A stretch of 17,221 bases of DNA from Anaerolinea thermophila (GTDB lineage Bacteria; Chloroflexota; Anaerolineae; Anaerolineales; Villigracilaceae), in NCBI GenBank assembly GCA_020722305.1, contig DYLB01000026.1:1-17221 (forward strand), written 5' to 3'. The position numbers and the translations under genes are program-made. The notes beneath the pieces are model-generated. The model searched no databases. It saw only the letters and a list, made by a program, of their open reading frames with translations, and was not told the DNA's origin. Below are positions 1-7,492 of the stretch, in pieces. How positions within the stretch are numbered: position 1 is the first letter of the stretch; every line of letters begins with the position of its first letter.

Positions 1-30
1 TCAACGCGGAGGACTGGCAATTAAATCCCC

Positions 31-226
31 ACTTGACACCTGACACTTGCCACTTGGAACTTGCCACTTGGAACTCGACACCTGACACCTGACACTTGCC
101 ACTTGGAACTTGACACTTGGAACTCGACACTTGACACCTGACACTTGGCACTTGACACCTGACACTTGCCACTTCGTACTTGACACTTGAAACTTGCCAC
201 TTCGTGCTTGCCACTTGCCACTTGAA
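31..226. repeat. 28-unit tandem heptamer array
   Basis: The whole stretch parses without slippage into 28 consecutive 7-bp units. Most follow ACTTGNN: ACTTGCC x6, ACTTGAC x5, ACTTGGA x4, ACTTGAA x2, ACTTCGT x2, ACTTGGC x1 and GCTTGCC x1. The others are ACCTGAC x5 and ACTCGAC x2. The octamer AAATCCCC sits at both edges (23-30 and 225-232). Since 7 is not a multiple of 3, any open frame cycles through a 7-residue pseudo-repeat every 21 bp, so the short open frames across it on both strands are best treated as non-coding. It begins 16 bp beyond the stop codon of the aldo/keto reductase. Heptameric short tandem repeats of this style (STRR) are known from filamentous cyanobacteria; any kinship is unproven. 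Confidence 0.93.
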
Positions 227-241
227 ATCCCCGTGCGGCCC

Positions 242-1171
242 TCATCGGTTGATCTTGTCGCTGGCTTCATCTAGCGCGGCGATTTGTTCTTCGGTCAGTC
301 GCCAGCCGGTGCTGCCGGCATTCATTTCGGCCTGTTCGGCGGTCTTTGCGCCGGGGATGGGGAGCGTCCCCTTGCACAGGCACCAGTTGAGGGCGATCTG
401 GGCCGGGGCCTTCCCGCCGATATCCTGGCCGATTTCAGTCATCAATTTGATCAGCGGCCCGATCCTTCCCAGCAGATGACCGTATTGGCGGCCGCGCAGT
501 CCGGGCGGGGGATTCTCGGCGGAATATTTGCCGGTCAGCAGGCCCTGCCCGAGCGGGCTGTAAGCGATGACGCGTACCCCCAATTCCTTGCAGCGCTGGA
601 GCAGGCCGTTCTTCTCGATCCGCCGGTCGAGCAGTGAATATTCCAACTGATTCGAGCCGAGGGTCAGGCCGCGCCGGGAGAGGGCAGAGTAGGCGGTCAT
701 CATCTGGTTCTGGTTGAAGTTGGAGACGCCGACGGCCCGGGTCAGGCCCATTTCGACCGCCTCAGCCATCCCGTCCATCAGCGCTTCGATGGACCCCATT
801 ACCGGCGGCCAGTGGACCTGGTAGAGAGCAACCGAATCCAATCCGAGGCGCTCCAGGCTGCGTTTCAGGGCCGCAATGACCGATTTCCGTCCAAAGCGCC
901 AGGGGAACGGGAAGTACTTGGTCGCCACCAGGGTGGGCTGCTCGGTCGTTTGGATGAATTTGCCGACGAGCCGCTCGGATTTGCCCATCGCGTAGATTTC
1001 GGCAGTGTCTATGAAAGTAACGCCCTGGCCGATTGAAACATCGAAGGCCGCACGAATGTCGGCCTCTGCGTAACCACGCCCGTAATTCCAGATGACTTTG
1101 TCTCCCCATTGCCAGGCGCCAACTCCGAGTTCGATGGCTTGCAAAAACCGCGGCGTTTCTCCCGTTGCCAT
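242..1171 (-). CDS. aldo/keto reductase
   Basis: This is a 309-residue NAD(P)H-dependent oxidoreductase of the aldo/keto reductase (AKR) superfamily, expected to be a cytosolic TIM barrel reducing aldehydes or ketones. The catalytic tetrad is visible: Asp55 and Tyr60 (in FIDTAEIY), Lys85 (in VATKY) and His120 (in YQVHWP). GVSNFN at 148-153 and the cofactor-binding PIPGAKTAEQ at 271-280 are family hallmarks, and the C-terminal LTEEQIAALDEAS is typical. The length is normal. The ATG at 1171 is preceded by AAGGAG (plus-strand 1178-1183) with 6-nt spacing, which supports the start. The gene stands alone, divergent from rnc, and its 3' end runs into the heptamer array. The substrate cannot be told from sequence; the family is certain. 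Confidence 0.93.
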   Translation of the reverse strand: MATGETPRFLQAIELGVGAWQWGDKVIWNYGRGYAEADIRAAFDVSIGQGVTFIDTAEIYAMGKSERLVGKFIQTTEQPTLVATKYFPFPWRFGRKSVIAALKRSLERLGLDSVALYQVHWPPVMGSIEALMDGMAEAVEMGLTRAVGVSNFNQNQMMTAYSALSRRGLTLGSNQLEYSLLDRRIEKNGLLQRCKELGVRVIAYSPLGQGLLTGKYSAENPPPGLRGRQYGHLLGRIGPLIKLMTEIGQDIGGKAPAQIALNWCLCKGTLPIPGAKTAEQAEMNAGSTGWRLTEEQIAALDEASDKINR

Positions 1172-1197
1172 GAGTTGCTCCTTTTGAATGCCGGTTC

Positions 1198-1203
1198 ATT
1201 TTA
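1198..1203 (-). promoter_or_regulatory. candidate -10 box for the aldo/keto reductase gene
   Basis: The minus strand reads GATAAAATG here, giving a TAAAAT hexamer about 27 nt before the start codon. No good -35 box is visible at the right distance, so this is a weak promoter call resting on the -10 alone. Confidence 0.3.
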
Positions 1204-1249
1204 TCTCAAAATGGCGTGAGCTGATGCCCGAATCTTTAAGGCTCAAGGG

Positions 1250-1279
1250 TTGTGTTACCGTGCGTATTGCGTGTACAAT
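1250..1279 (+). promoter_or_regulatory. candidate sigma70-type promoter for rnc-smc
   Basis: TTGTGT (1250-1255) and TACAAT (1274-1279) are separated by 18 nt. The predicted transcription start, near 1286, would give a leader of about 86 nt that contains the whole 1302-1360 hairpin. It is the best promoter-like pair in the 200-bp divergent intergenic region. Confidence 0.5.
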
Positions 1280-1301
1280 CGCTTCGCACAAAAATTTCAT
1301 A

Positions 1302-1360
1302 CGGAACTGAGCGGCCGCCAGCTGCGAAGCGCTTTCGCGGCTGACGCTCCCTGAGTTCCG
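1302..1360 (+). promoter_or_regulatory. long imperfect stem-loop in the rnc leader
   Basis: The 5' arm pairs with the 3' arm in three stacked helices: CGGAACT (1302-1308) with AGTTCCG (1354-1360), GAGCG (1309-1313) with CGCTC (1345-1349), and GCCGC (1314-1318) with GCGGC (1337-1341). A 4-nt bulge (1350-1353) and a 3-nt bulge (1342-1344) lie on the 3' side. An alternative apical hairpin, GCGAA (1324-1328) with TTCGC (1334-1338), is also possible. The rnc ribosome binding site, GGGGAG, begins at the last paired base. E. coli RNase III is known to cleave a hairpin in its own mRNA leader and so limit its synthesis; the same role here is inferred from position and shape. Confidence 0.6.
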
Positions 1361-1371
1361 GGGAGACTCCC

Positions 1372-2091
1372 ATGAATCCTGACCCGCAACCCCGGGGTGA
1401 GATCGAATCCCCCGAATCGCTGGCGCGGCGCCTGGCGTTGCCCTTCGATGACCTGTACCTGTTGGCGCGAGCGTTGACCCATCGTTCCTATCGCAACGAA
1501 AATGCAGATGTGATCCAGGATAACGAGCGCCTCGAATTCCTGGGCGATGCCGTCCTCGATTTCGTCGTCGGCGCCTGGCTGTACAACCGCTTCCCCGAAA
1601 TGACGGAGGGTGAGATGACCCGCATGCGCTCGGCGCTGGTGCGGACCGAACAATTGGCCGCCTTCGCCCGCCAACTGGACCTGGGGGCTGCCATGCGCCT
1701 CGGACGGGGGGAACAGCAGGCCGGAGGCCGGCGGCGCAAAGGGTTGCTGTGCGCCACCTTCGAAGCCGTGATCGGCGGGCTGTACCTCGACAAGGGCATC
1801 CCGGCGGTGGTCGAATTCATCACCCCGCTGCTCGAAGAAGCCTCCGAAGCGATCCTGCTCCAGCCGGATATTTTCGACCCGAAGAGCCGCCTGCAAGAAT
1901 GGGCCCAGGCCCGGCGTTTCGGAATCCCGCACTACATCACCCTCGAATCCAGCGGCCCCGACCACGACAAACGCTTCGACGTGGAAGTCCACGTGGGGAG
2001 CGACTACCACGGACGCGGCACCGGCCCAAGCAAACAGGTTGCCGAAGAGGCTGCGGCCCAGGCCCTGCTCGAATCCCTCGGCCTGCTCTAA
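1372..2091 (+). CDS. rnc: ribonuclease III
   Basis: This 239-residue protein is a double-strand-specific endoribonuclease that processes rRNA precursors and structured mRNAs. The N-terminal nuclease domain spans about 15-160 and has the signature NERLEFLGD at 51-59 (Glu52, Glu55, Asp59). A double-stranded-RNA-binding domain spans about 169-238 and ends in the usual Lys/Ala-rich helix (KQVAEEAAAQAL). Glu131 of the second active-site block is present, but the residue three before it, usually Asp (Asp114 in E. coli), is Ala128, codon GCC at 1753-1755. The start is supported by GGGGAG (1360-1365) 6 nt upstream of the ATG. The gene lies 20 nt ahead of smc, an rnc-smc pairing common in Gram-positive lineages. 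Identity is secure; activity with the substituted residue is uncertain. Confidence 0.96.
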   Translation: MNPDPQPRGEIESPESLARRLALPFDDLYLLARALTHRSYRNENADVIQDNERLEFLGDAVLDFVVGAWLYNRFPEMTEGEMTRMRSALVRTEQLAAFARQLDLGAAMRLGRGEQQAGGRRRKGLLCATFEAVIGGLYLDKGIPAVVEFITPLLEEASEAILLQPDIFDPKSRLQEWAQARRFGIPHYITLESSGPDHDKRFDVEVHVGSDYHGRGTGPSKQVAEEAAAQALLESLGLL

Positions 2092-2111
2092 ACTCACAAA
2101 TTCTGGAAAAA

Positions 2112-5100
2112 ATGCCGCTTCGTCTCAAATCCCTTGAATTGCACGGATACAAAACCTTCGCCTCGCGCACCGTCTTCGAGTTCGCCGAGGGAATCACGGC
2201 CATCGTCGGCCCGAACGGTTCGGGCAAATCCAACATTGCCGACTCGCTGCGCTGGGTGCTGGGCGAACAGACTTACAGCATCCTGCGAGCCAAAAAGACC
2301 GAGGATATGATCTTCGCCGGCTCCGAACACCGGCCCCGGGCCGGCATGGCCTCGGCCACCATCACCTTCGACAATTCCAACAACTGGCTGCCGGTGGATT
2401 TCAGCGAAGTGGCCCTCTCCCGCCGCGCCTACCGCGACGGGCGCAACGAGTACCTGCTCAACAGCCAGCACGTGCGCCTGCGCGAGATCAACGAATTATT
2501 GGCCCAGTCCGGCCTGAGCGAGCGGACCTACACCATCCTCGGCCAGGGGCTGGTGGACGCCTCCCTGGCCCTCAAAGCCGACGAGCGCCGCCGCCTGTTC
2601 GAGGAAGCCGCCGGGATCGGCCTGTACCGCGCCCGCCGCGAAGAAGCCCTGCGCCGCCTGGATACGACCAAACGCAACCTGGAACGCGTCCTCGACATCA
2701 TGGCCGAACTGACCCCGCGCATCCGCAGCCTGGAACGCCAAGCCCGCCGGGCCGAGGAATACAGCGCGGTCCAGGCGGATTTGCACGTGCTTCTGCGCGA
2801 GTGGTACGGCTATCACTGGCATCAGGCCCAGCAGGAACTGGCCGCGGCCCGCGACTCCGCCCGCCAGCAGGAGACCCGTCTCGACCAGGCCCGTCAGGCA
2901 TACCAGAAAACCATGCAGAGTTTTACCGTCTCACACGCCAGTTTGCAGGAACTCCGCCAACGCCTGAGCGCCTGGCAGCGCGACGCCTCCCAACTGCGCA
3001 ACAGCCGCGAGACCCTCCGCCGCGGCCTGGCCGTGATGGACGAGCGCCGCCGTTCCCTGCGGGAAAGCCGCCAGACGGCACTGACCGAACAGGAGCGGCT
3101 GAGCGAGGAGCGCGGCTACGCCGCCGAACGCCTGGCCGAACTGGAAGCGGAAATCACCCGCCTGCAAGCCGAACTCGACGAAGCCAAAACCCAAACCGAC
3201 ACCGCCCGCCAGGCCGTCCAGGCCCGGCAAGCGGAGCGAGACCGGATCGAACAACGGCTCCAGCAGGTCCGCCAGACGATCAATGCCCTGACCGCCCAAC
3301 GCGCCGAACGCCAGGCCCGGCTGGACGAACTCTCCACCCGGATCGACTCCCTGACCGGGAAACTGGTCGCCGCCCAGGATTCCATCGCCGCGGCAGACGA
3401 GAGCCTGCGCCGGGCGGGCAGCACCCAACAAGAAGCCGCCAAAACCCGCCAGCGGGCCGAAGCGGCCCTGAAGAAAGCCGAAGACGGCTTGAAATCCCGC
3501 CAGGCCGAAGTCTCCGACCTGGAAGCCGACCGCATGGTCCAGATCGAGGCGCTCAACGCCCGCAAAGCCGAACATTCCCGGCTCGAAGCCCAGCTCGACG
3601 TGCTCGAACAGGCCGAAGCCTCGCTCACCGGCTATGCCGAAGGCACCCGCTACCTGCTCGAAGCCGCCCGCCAATCCCGCCTGGACGGGACCCGGGGCGC
3701 CCTGAGCGCCGCCCTGGACGTCCCGGCGGAATTCGAAGCCGCGATTGCCGCCGCCCTCGGCGAACACCTGGACGCCCTGGTGATCGCCTCCGGCAAGGAG
3801 GCCGAGACCGCCCTGTCGCTGCTCGAAAGCGACGCGCCCGGACGGGCGGCGCTCCTGCCGTTGGACTGGCTCATGCCCCTCCCGCCGCTCACCGCCCCGG
3901 CGGACGACGGCTGCCTGGGCGTGGCCTCCGGGCTGATCGCCGCGCCCCGCGAGTTCCAGCCCGCGCTGGACTTGCTGCTCGGCCAGGTCTTGATCGTCAA
4001 GCACCGGGCTGCGGCGCGGCGTATTCTCAAGGGGATGGCGCCTCACGTGCGGGCCGTGACCCTGCGAGGCGAGGTCTTCCGCGCCGACGGGCTGGTCCTG
4101 GCTGGCAACCCCGCTCGTTCCGGGACCCTGGGCCGGCCGCGCCAGCGACGGGAGTTGCAGGAAGCCCTGGCCGCTTCCGGGCGCAGCCTGCAAGCCGCCG
4201 AAAAAGAATTGCAGCGACTGACGGGCTTACTGGCCGAAATGCAGCGGGATTTAGCCAACCGCACCAACGCCGTCCGGCAGGCGCGGCAGCAGTTCGACGA
4301 GGCCGCCGCAGCCGAGAAACAGGCCGGGCTGGAGGTCGAATCAGCCAGCCGCCAGTTGGCGTGGCAGCAGCGCCAGTCTCAAGCCTTGCAGGAGGAACTG
4401 TCGGCCGCAGAAAATGACCGGAAACGCGCCGCAGGCCGGGGGTCCGAGCTTGAGGCGGCGATGGAAGAAGCCATCGAGCGCCAGCGGACGCTCACCTCCG
4501 AACTGGCCAGCCTGAGCCTGGATGAAGTCCAATCCCAATTGGCCTACTGGGAAACCCGCCTGGCTGTGGCCGAACAGTCCGCCGCCGGCGCCCGTTCCCG
4601 TCTCCAGGAGCGTCAGCAGTCCCTGGAGCGTCTCGAATCCCAGCGGCAGGCACAGGTGGAGCGGGTGGCGGAGATTGCCCGTTCGCTCGGCGCTTTAGAA
4701 ACGGAAAAAGAAGCGCTGCGAGGCCAGGAAGCGGCCCTGGGCGAGCAGATCGAGGCCCTGCAATTGCAAATCGAACCGGCAGAAGCCGAACTGGCCCAGG
4801 CCGAGCAGCGCCAGACCAGCTTGCAGGAAGAGGAACTGGCCGCCCAGCGCAACATGAGCGCCGCGGAGCGGGTCTACAACCAGGCGCAATTGGAACTTTC
4901 CCGCCGCCAGGAGGCCTTGGAGTCCCTGCGCCAGCGGATCGAAGACGATTTCGGGCTGGTGATGTTCGATTACGCCGAGGACGTCTCCGGCCCGGTGCCG
5001 CTGCCGCTCGACGGCATGGTCGAGCAGTTGCCGGCCGTCAAGGAATTATCCCCCGGCCTGGAAGAAAACCTGAGCCAGAAGCGCGCCCAACTGCGGCGGA

Positions 5101-5726
5101 TGGGCGCCATCAACCCGGAAGCGAAACAGGAATACGATACCGAGCGCCAACGCTTCGAGTTCATGACCGCCCAGGTCGAAGACCTGCGCCATGCCGAAAC
5201 CGACCTGCGCCAAGTCATCGCCGAACTGGACGAATTGACCCGGCGTGAATTCACCAAGACCTTCGACGAGGTGGCCCAGCAGTTCCGGGACATCTTCGTG
5301 CGGCTGTTCGGCGGCGGGTCGGCCCGGCTGGTGTTGACCGACCCGGACAACCTGACCGAGACCGGGATTGACATCGAGGCCCGCCTGCCCGGACGGCGCG
5401 AGCAAGGGCTGGCGCTGCTCTCCGGCGGCGAGCGCAGCCTGACGGCCATCGCCCTGGTCTTCTCGCTGCTCAAGGTTTCGCCGACCCCCGTGTGCGTCCT
5501 GGATGAGGTGGACGCCATGCTCGACGAGGCCAACGTGGGCCGCTTCCGCGACCTGCTGGTGGAGTTGAGCAGGCAGACCCAGTTCGTCATCATCACCCAC
5601 AACCGCAACACCGTCCAGGCGGCAGACGTGATCTACGGCATCACGATGGGGCGCGACTCGGCCAGCCAGGTCATCAGCCTGCGGCTGGACGAGGTCAGCG
5701 ACGAGTTCCTGGGGCGCGGAGACTGA
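2112..5726 (+). CDS. smc: chromosome segregation ATPase SMC
   Basis: This is a 1204-residue bacterial SMC protein, the ATPase core of the condensin-like complex that loads on DNA near the origin and aligns chromosome arms. The order is canonical: N-terminal ATPase half with Walker A GPNGSGKS (33-40); a first coiled coil (about 170-500) rich in Glu, Arg, Ala and Gln; a hinge (about 504-690) beginning near GYAEGTRYL; a second coiled coil to about 1030; then the C-terminal ATPase half with signature LSGGE (1103-1107), Walker B ending VLDEVD (Asp1131, Glu1132) and D-loop LDEAN. The frame is open far upstream into rnc, but MPLRLKSLEL at ATG 2112 matches the family N-terminus. Only a weak GGA precedes it, so translation may depend on rnc. 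The usual partner genes scpA and scpB are not in the window. Confidence 0.97.
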   Translation: MPLRLKSLELHGYKTFASRTVFEFAEGITAIVGPNGSGKSNIADSLRWVLGEQTYSILRAKKTEDMIFAGSEHRPRAGMASATITFDNSNNWLPVDFSEVALSRRAYRDGRNEYLLNSQHVRLREINELLAQSGLSERTYTILGQGLVDASLALKADERRRLFEEAAGIGLYRARREEALRRLDTTKRNLERVLDIMAELTPRIRSLERQARRAEEYSAVQADLHVLLREWYGYHWHQAQQELAAARDSARQQETRLDQARQAYQKTMQSFTVSHASLQELRQRLSAWQRDASQLRNSRETLRRGLAVMDERRRSLRESRQTALTEQERLSEERGYAAERLAELEAEITRLQAELDEAKTQTDTARQAVQARQAERDRIEQRLQQVRQTINALTAQRAERQARLDELSTRIDSLTGKLVAAQDSIAAADESLRRAGSTQQEAAKTRQRAEAALKKAEDGLKSRQAEVSDLEADRMVQIEALNARKAEHSRLEAQLDVLEQAEASLTGYAEGTRYLLEAARQSRLDGTRGALSAALDVPAEFEAAIAAALGEHLDALVIASGKEAETALSLLESDAPGRAALLPLDWLMPLPPLTAPADDGCLGVASGLIAAPREFQPALDLLLGQVLIVKHRAAARRILKGMAPHVRAVTLRGEVFRADGLVLAGNPARSGTLGRPRQRRELQEALAASGRSLQAAEKELQRLTGLLAEMQRDLANRTNAVRQARQQFDEAAAAEKQAGLEVESASRQLAWQQRQSQALQEELSAAENDRKRAAGRGSELEAAMEEAIERQRTLTSELASLSLDEVQSQLAYWETRLAVAEQSAAGARSRLQERQQSLERLESQRQAQVERVAEIARSLGALETEKEALRGQEAALGEQIEALQLQIEPAEAELAQAEQRQTSLQEEELAAQRNMSAAERVYNQAQLELSRRQEALESLRQRIEDDFGLVMFDYAEDVSGPVPLPLDGMVEQLPAVKELSPGLEENLSQKRAQLRRMGAINPEAKQEYDTERQRFEFMTAQVEDLRHAETDLRQVIAELDELTRREFTKTFDEVAQQFRDIFVRLFGGGSARLVLTDPDNLTETGIDIEARLPGRREQGLALLSGGERSLTAIALVFSLLKVSPTPVCVLDEVDAMLDEANVGRFRDLLVELSRQTQFVIITHNRNTVQAADVIYGITMGRDSASQVISLRLDEVSDEFLGRGD

Positions 5727-5748
5727 CGAACAAATTTTGGCTGCTACC

Positions 5749-5785
5749 AAAAACGGAGGCTGTCGCAAGGACGGCCTCCGTTTTT
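5749..5785. terminator. bidirectional intrinsic terminator between smc and the isomerase gene
   Basis: CGGAGGC (5754-5760) pairs with GCCTCCG (5774-5780). The helix continues through a T-G wobble and GTC/GAC to a 5-nt loop (5765-5769). A run of five A precedes the stem and six T follow it, so the hairpin has a U-tract when read from either strand. It lies exactly between two convergent genes. A smaller competing hairpin, TTTTGG (5734-5739) with CCAAAA (5747-5752), overlaps its left edge. Confidence 0.92.
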
Positions 5786-5809
5786 TAGATCAAGGATCGG
5801 GTCAGCGGG

Positions 5810-7114
5810 TTATTGCCCGGCTCCAGACATCCCTTGCAGGACTTTGTACAGGTCCGGGTCGGAGGGGACGTATTGCTCCCAGCCTTCGACGTAAACGATA
5901 TCGGTCTTGAGGCGCAGGTCGGCCAGCCATTCATCGAAGGCGGCCTGTTTGGCCTGGTCGAATTCGTCGGCGGTCATGGGGCGCATCTCGTGGCCGATGG
6001 CCTGGATCACGTGCCATCCGAAATCGCTTTTGACGGGCTGGCTGATCTCGCCGATTTTCAGGGCGAAAGCCACATCGGCAAATTCAGGCACGAAGGTCTC
6101 GTACTTGTTCCAGCCCAAATCGCCGCCTTTGGGGGCGGACACCGTATCCGTGGAAAATTCGATGGCCAGCGCCCCGAAGTCGTCGCCTTTCATCAATCGG
6201 TCGTAGATCTGGTTGGCTTCTTCTTCGGTCTTCACCAGGATGTGGCGGACCCAAACCTGTTCGGTCTCCGGCTTTACGTCGGCGGTGACGATCTCGAACA
6301 ATTTCTTCCGCAGCAGGTCTTCGCGCACCACTCTGCGGTAATCGGCTTCGCTGGCGTTGGCGGTCTTCAATTTGTCGAGATTTTCCTGGTAGGCCTGCTG
6401 GAAACCTGCCTCGGTGTACGGCGTGGCGGTGGGATCGGGGAAGGGGGTTACGGTCGGCGTGGCGTCCGCGGCCTGGGTGGCGGTGGGCGAAGCCTCGGCC
6501 TCGAGTGTGGCGGTCGGCGACGGCTCGACGGTCTCTGTCGGCGTAGGGGTGAGCGTGACCATGGCGATCTGCGCGGGCGAGAGCGTGGAATAGACCACCG
6601 GCGTCGGCGTGAGGGTCGGGGTCGGGGAGCCGTCCGGGTAGAATTCGAAGGCCGCCCGGATGGCCTCATCCAACTCCGCCTCGCTGACGGTGATGCCGCG
6701 CCGCCCGGCTTCCTGGCTGAGCAGCGTGCCGTCTATCAGTTCGTCCAGCATTGCCTGGCCGACCGCCAACGGATCGCTCAGTTCGGTTTCGATCTGGCTC
6801 ATCTGGGCGTTCAAGTCGAAGCCGTAGAGTTGGCTGAACTGGGCATAGCTGATGTAAGTCTGGATCAACTGCTCGCGGCGCATGCGGGTGCGGACTTGCA
6901 GGTCGTGGACGGTGATCTCTTCGCCGGCGACGGTCGCGACGACTTTGCGTGCTTGCAGCACCGTCGTATCCAGGATGCCGTAGCCGATCAGCAGGACCAC
7001 GATCACCACCACTGTGATGGCTGTGGCGATGATGGCCTTTGTTTGGCGGCGTTCGATTTCCAGGCGCGCCAGGTGTTTTTTACTTTTATGAACGATGGGG
7101 CGGTTTTTCGCCAT
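5810..7114 (-). CDS. membrane-anchored SurA/PrsA-type peptidyl-prolyl isomerase
   Basis: This 434-residue protein is predicted to assist folding of exported proteins outside the membrane. A basic N-terminus is followed by a single membrane segment (about 27-46, rich in Val and Ile), then a SurA-N-like chaperone region (about 55-160). Residues 163-233 form a linker built of Thr-Pro, Ser-Pro and Ala-Thr steps. After a second helical part comes a parvulin rotamase domain (about 288-375) with VRHILVKT, the GGDLGW motif and the FGWHVIQ strand. The linker interrupts the chaperone module, which is unusual length-wise but fits the Thr-Pro-rich extracytoplasmic linkers common in Chloroflexota. There is no lipobox, so the anchor is transmembrane. 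A GAGG-type site precedes the ATG. The gene follows rpsR in the same direction and may be read through from that operon. Confidence 0.88.
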   Translation of the reverse strand: MAKNRPIVHKSKKHLARLEIERRQTKAIIATAITVVVIVVLLIGYGILDTTVLQARKVVATVAGEEITVHDLQVRTRMRREQLIQTYISYAQFSQLYGFDLNAQMSQIETELSDPLAVGQAMLDELIDGTLLSQEAGRRGITVSEAELDEAIRAAFEFYPDGSPTPTLTPTPVVYSTLSPAQIAMVTLTPTPTETVEPSPTATLEAEASPTATQAADATPTVTPFPDPTATPYTEAGFQQAYQENLDKLKTANASEADYRRVVREDLLRKKLFEIVTADVKPETEQVWVRHILVKTEEEANQIYDRLMKGDDFGALAIEFSTDTVSAPKGGDLGWNKYETFVPEFADVAFALKIGEISQPVKSDFGWHVIQAIGHEMRPMTADEFDQAKQAAFDEWLADLRLKTDIVYVEGWEQYVPSDPDLYKVLQGMSGAGQ

Positions 7115-7135
7115 AAGGACCTCTGATAACCGAAG

Positions 7136-7166
7136 GGGGCATGGGCATTGCTGTCGCCCATGCCCC
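7136..7166 (-). other. perfect 11-bp stem-loop between rpsR and the isomerase gene
   Basis: GGGGCATGGGC (7136-7146) is the exact reverse complement of GCCCATGCCCC (7156-7166), with a 9-nt loop. On the minus-strand transcript it follows the rpsR stop by 15 nt and precedes the isomerase ribosome binding site. The bases after it (CTTCGGTT) are not a proper U-tract, so it is more likely a partial attenuator, a 3'-end stabiliser of the ribosomal-protein mRNA or a REP-like palindrome than a full terminator. Confidence 0.55.
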
Positions 7167-7181
7167 GTCGAGGTTTGCGGA

Positions 7182-7472
7182 TCAGGACCGGCCTTCGTCC
7201 AGGTCGCTGCTGAAGGGCAACAGGGCGATGTGGCGGGCCTGTTTGATGGCGCCGGCCAGCGCCCGCTGATGTTTGGCGCAGGCGCCGGTCTGTCGGCGCG
7301 GGCGGATGCGCCCGTCTTCGGTCACGTAACGTCTCAAAATGTCAACGTGCTTGTAGTTGATGACCAAATTCTTGTCGGTGCAAAAAGCGCATGTTTTAGG
7401 ACGAGTGAAGAAGTAGCGGCCGCCTCGCCCCTGGCCTTGACCTCTCTCGTCGCTGCGGTAATCATCTGACAT
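7182..7472 (-). CDS. rpsR: 30S ribosomal protein S18
   Basis: This 96-residue protein is small-subunit protein S18, which binds 16S rRNA as a heterodimer with S6. The core is recognisable: CTDKNLVINYKHVDILRRYV, then GRIRPRRQTG and the helix AKHQRALAGAIKQARHIALLP. It keeps four potential zinc ligands, Cys28, Cys31, Cys65 and His68, so it is the metal-binding (C+) form of S18; many bacteria have a paralogue lacking these residues. The N-terminus is a short Gly/Arg-rich tail. It lies 20 nt downstream of ssb in the standard rpsF-ssb-rpsR order, with a GGAG site ahead of the ATG. Identity is secure. Confidence 0.96.
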   Translation of the reverse strand: MSDDYRSDERGQGQGRGGRYFFTRPKTCAFCTDKNLVINYKHVDILRRYVTEDGRIRPRRQTGACAKHQRALAGAIKQARHIALLPFSSDLDEGRS

Positions 7473-7492
7473 TACTTACTCTCCGTAGGATG

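Noticed and set aside
1..270. Minus- and plus-strand open frames across the heptamer array giving KFQVSS-like repeat proteins
   Set aside because: The 7-bp period produces a 7-residue pseudo-repeat in every frame. There is no ribosome binding site and frames on both strands are equally open, so these are by-products of the repeat.
1297..2097. 266-codon minus-strand frame opposite rnc
   Set aside because: It is the complement of a well-defined RNase III gene; GC-rich coding DNA often leaves the opposite frame open. No family resemblance was seen.
1749..2111. Upstream in-frame extension of smc into rnc
   Set aside because: The extension is a shifted reading of rnc rich in Arg and Pro; the SMC family begins at MPLRLKSLEL.
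2801..4417. 538-codon plus-strand frame inside smc, and the 420-codon minus-strand frame opposite it
   Set aside because: Pro/Arg- or Gly/Gln-rich composition typical of shifted frames of GC-rich coiled-coil DNA; smc itself is intact through the region.
5813..7126. 437-codon plus-strand frame opposite the isomerase gene
   Set aside because: It mirrors the whole isomerase gene, including the Thr-Pro linker as Gly/Arg-rich sequence, and lacks a ribosome binding site.
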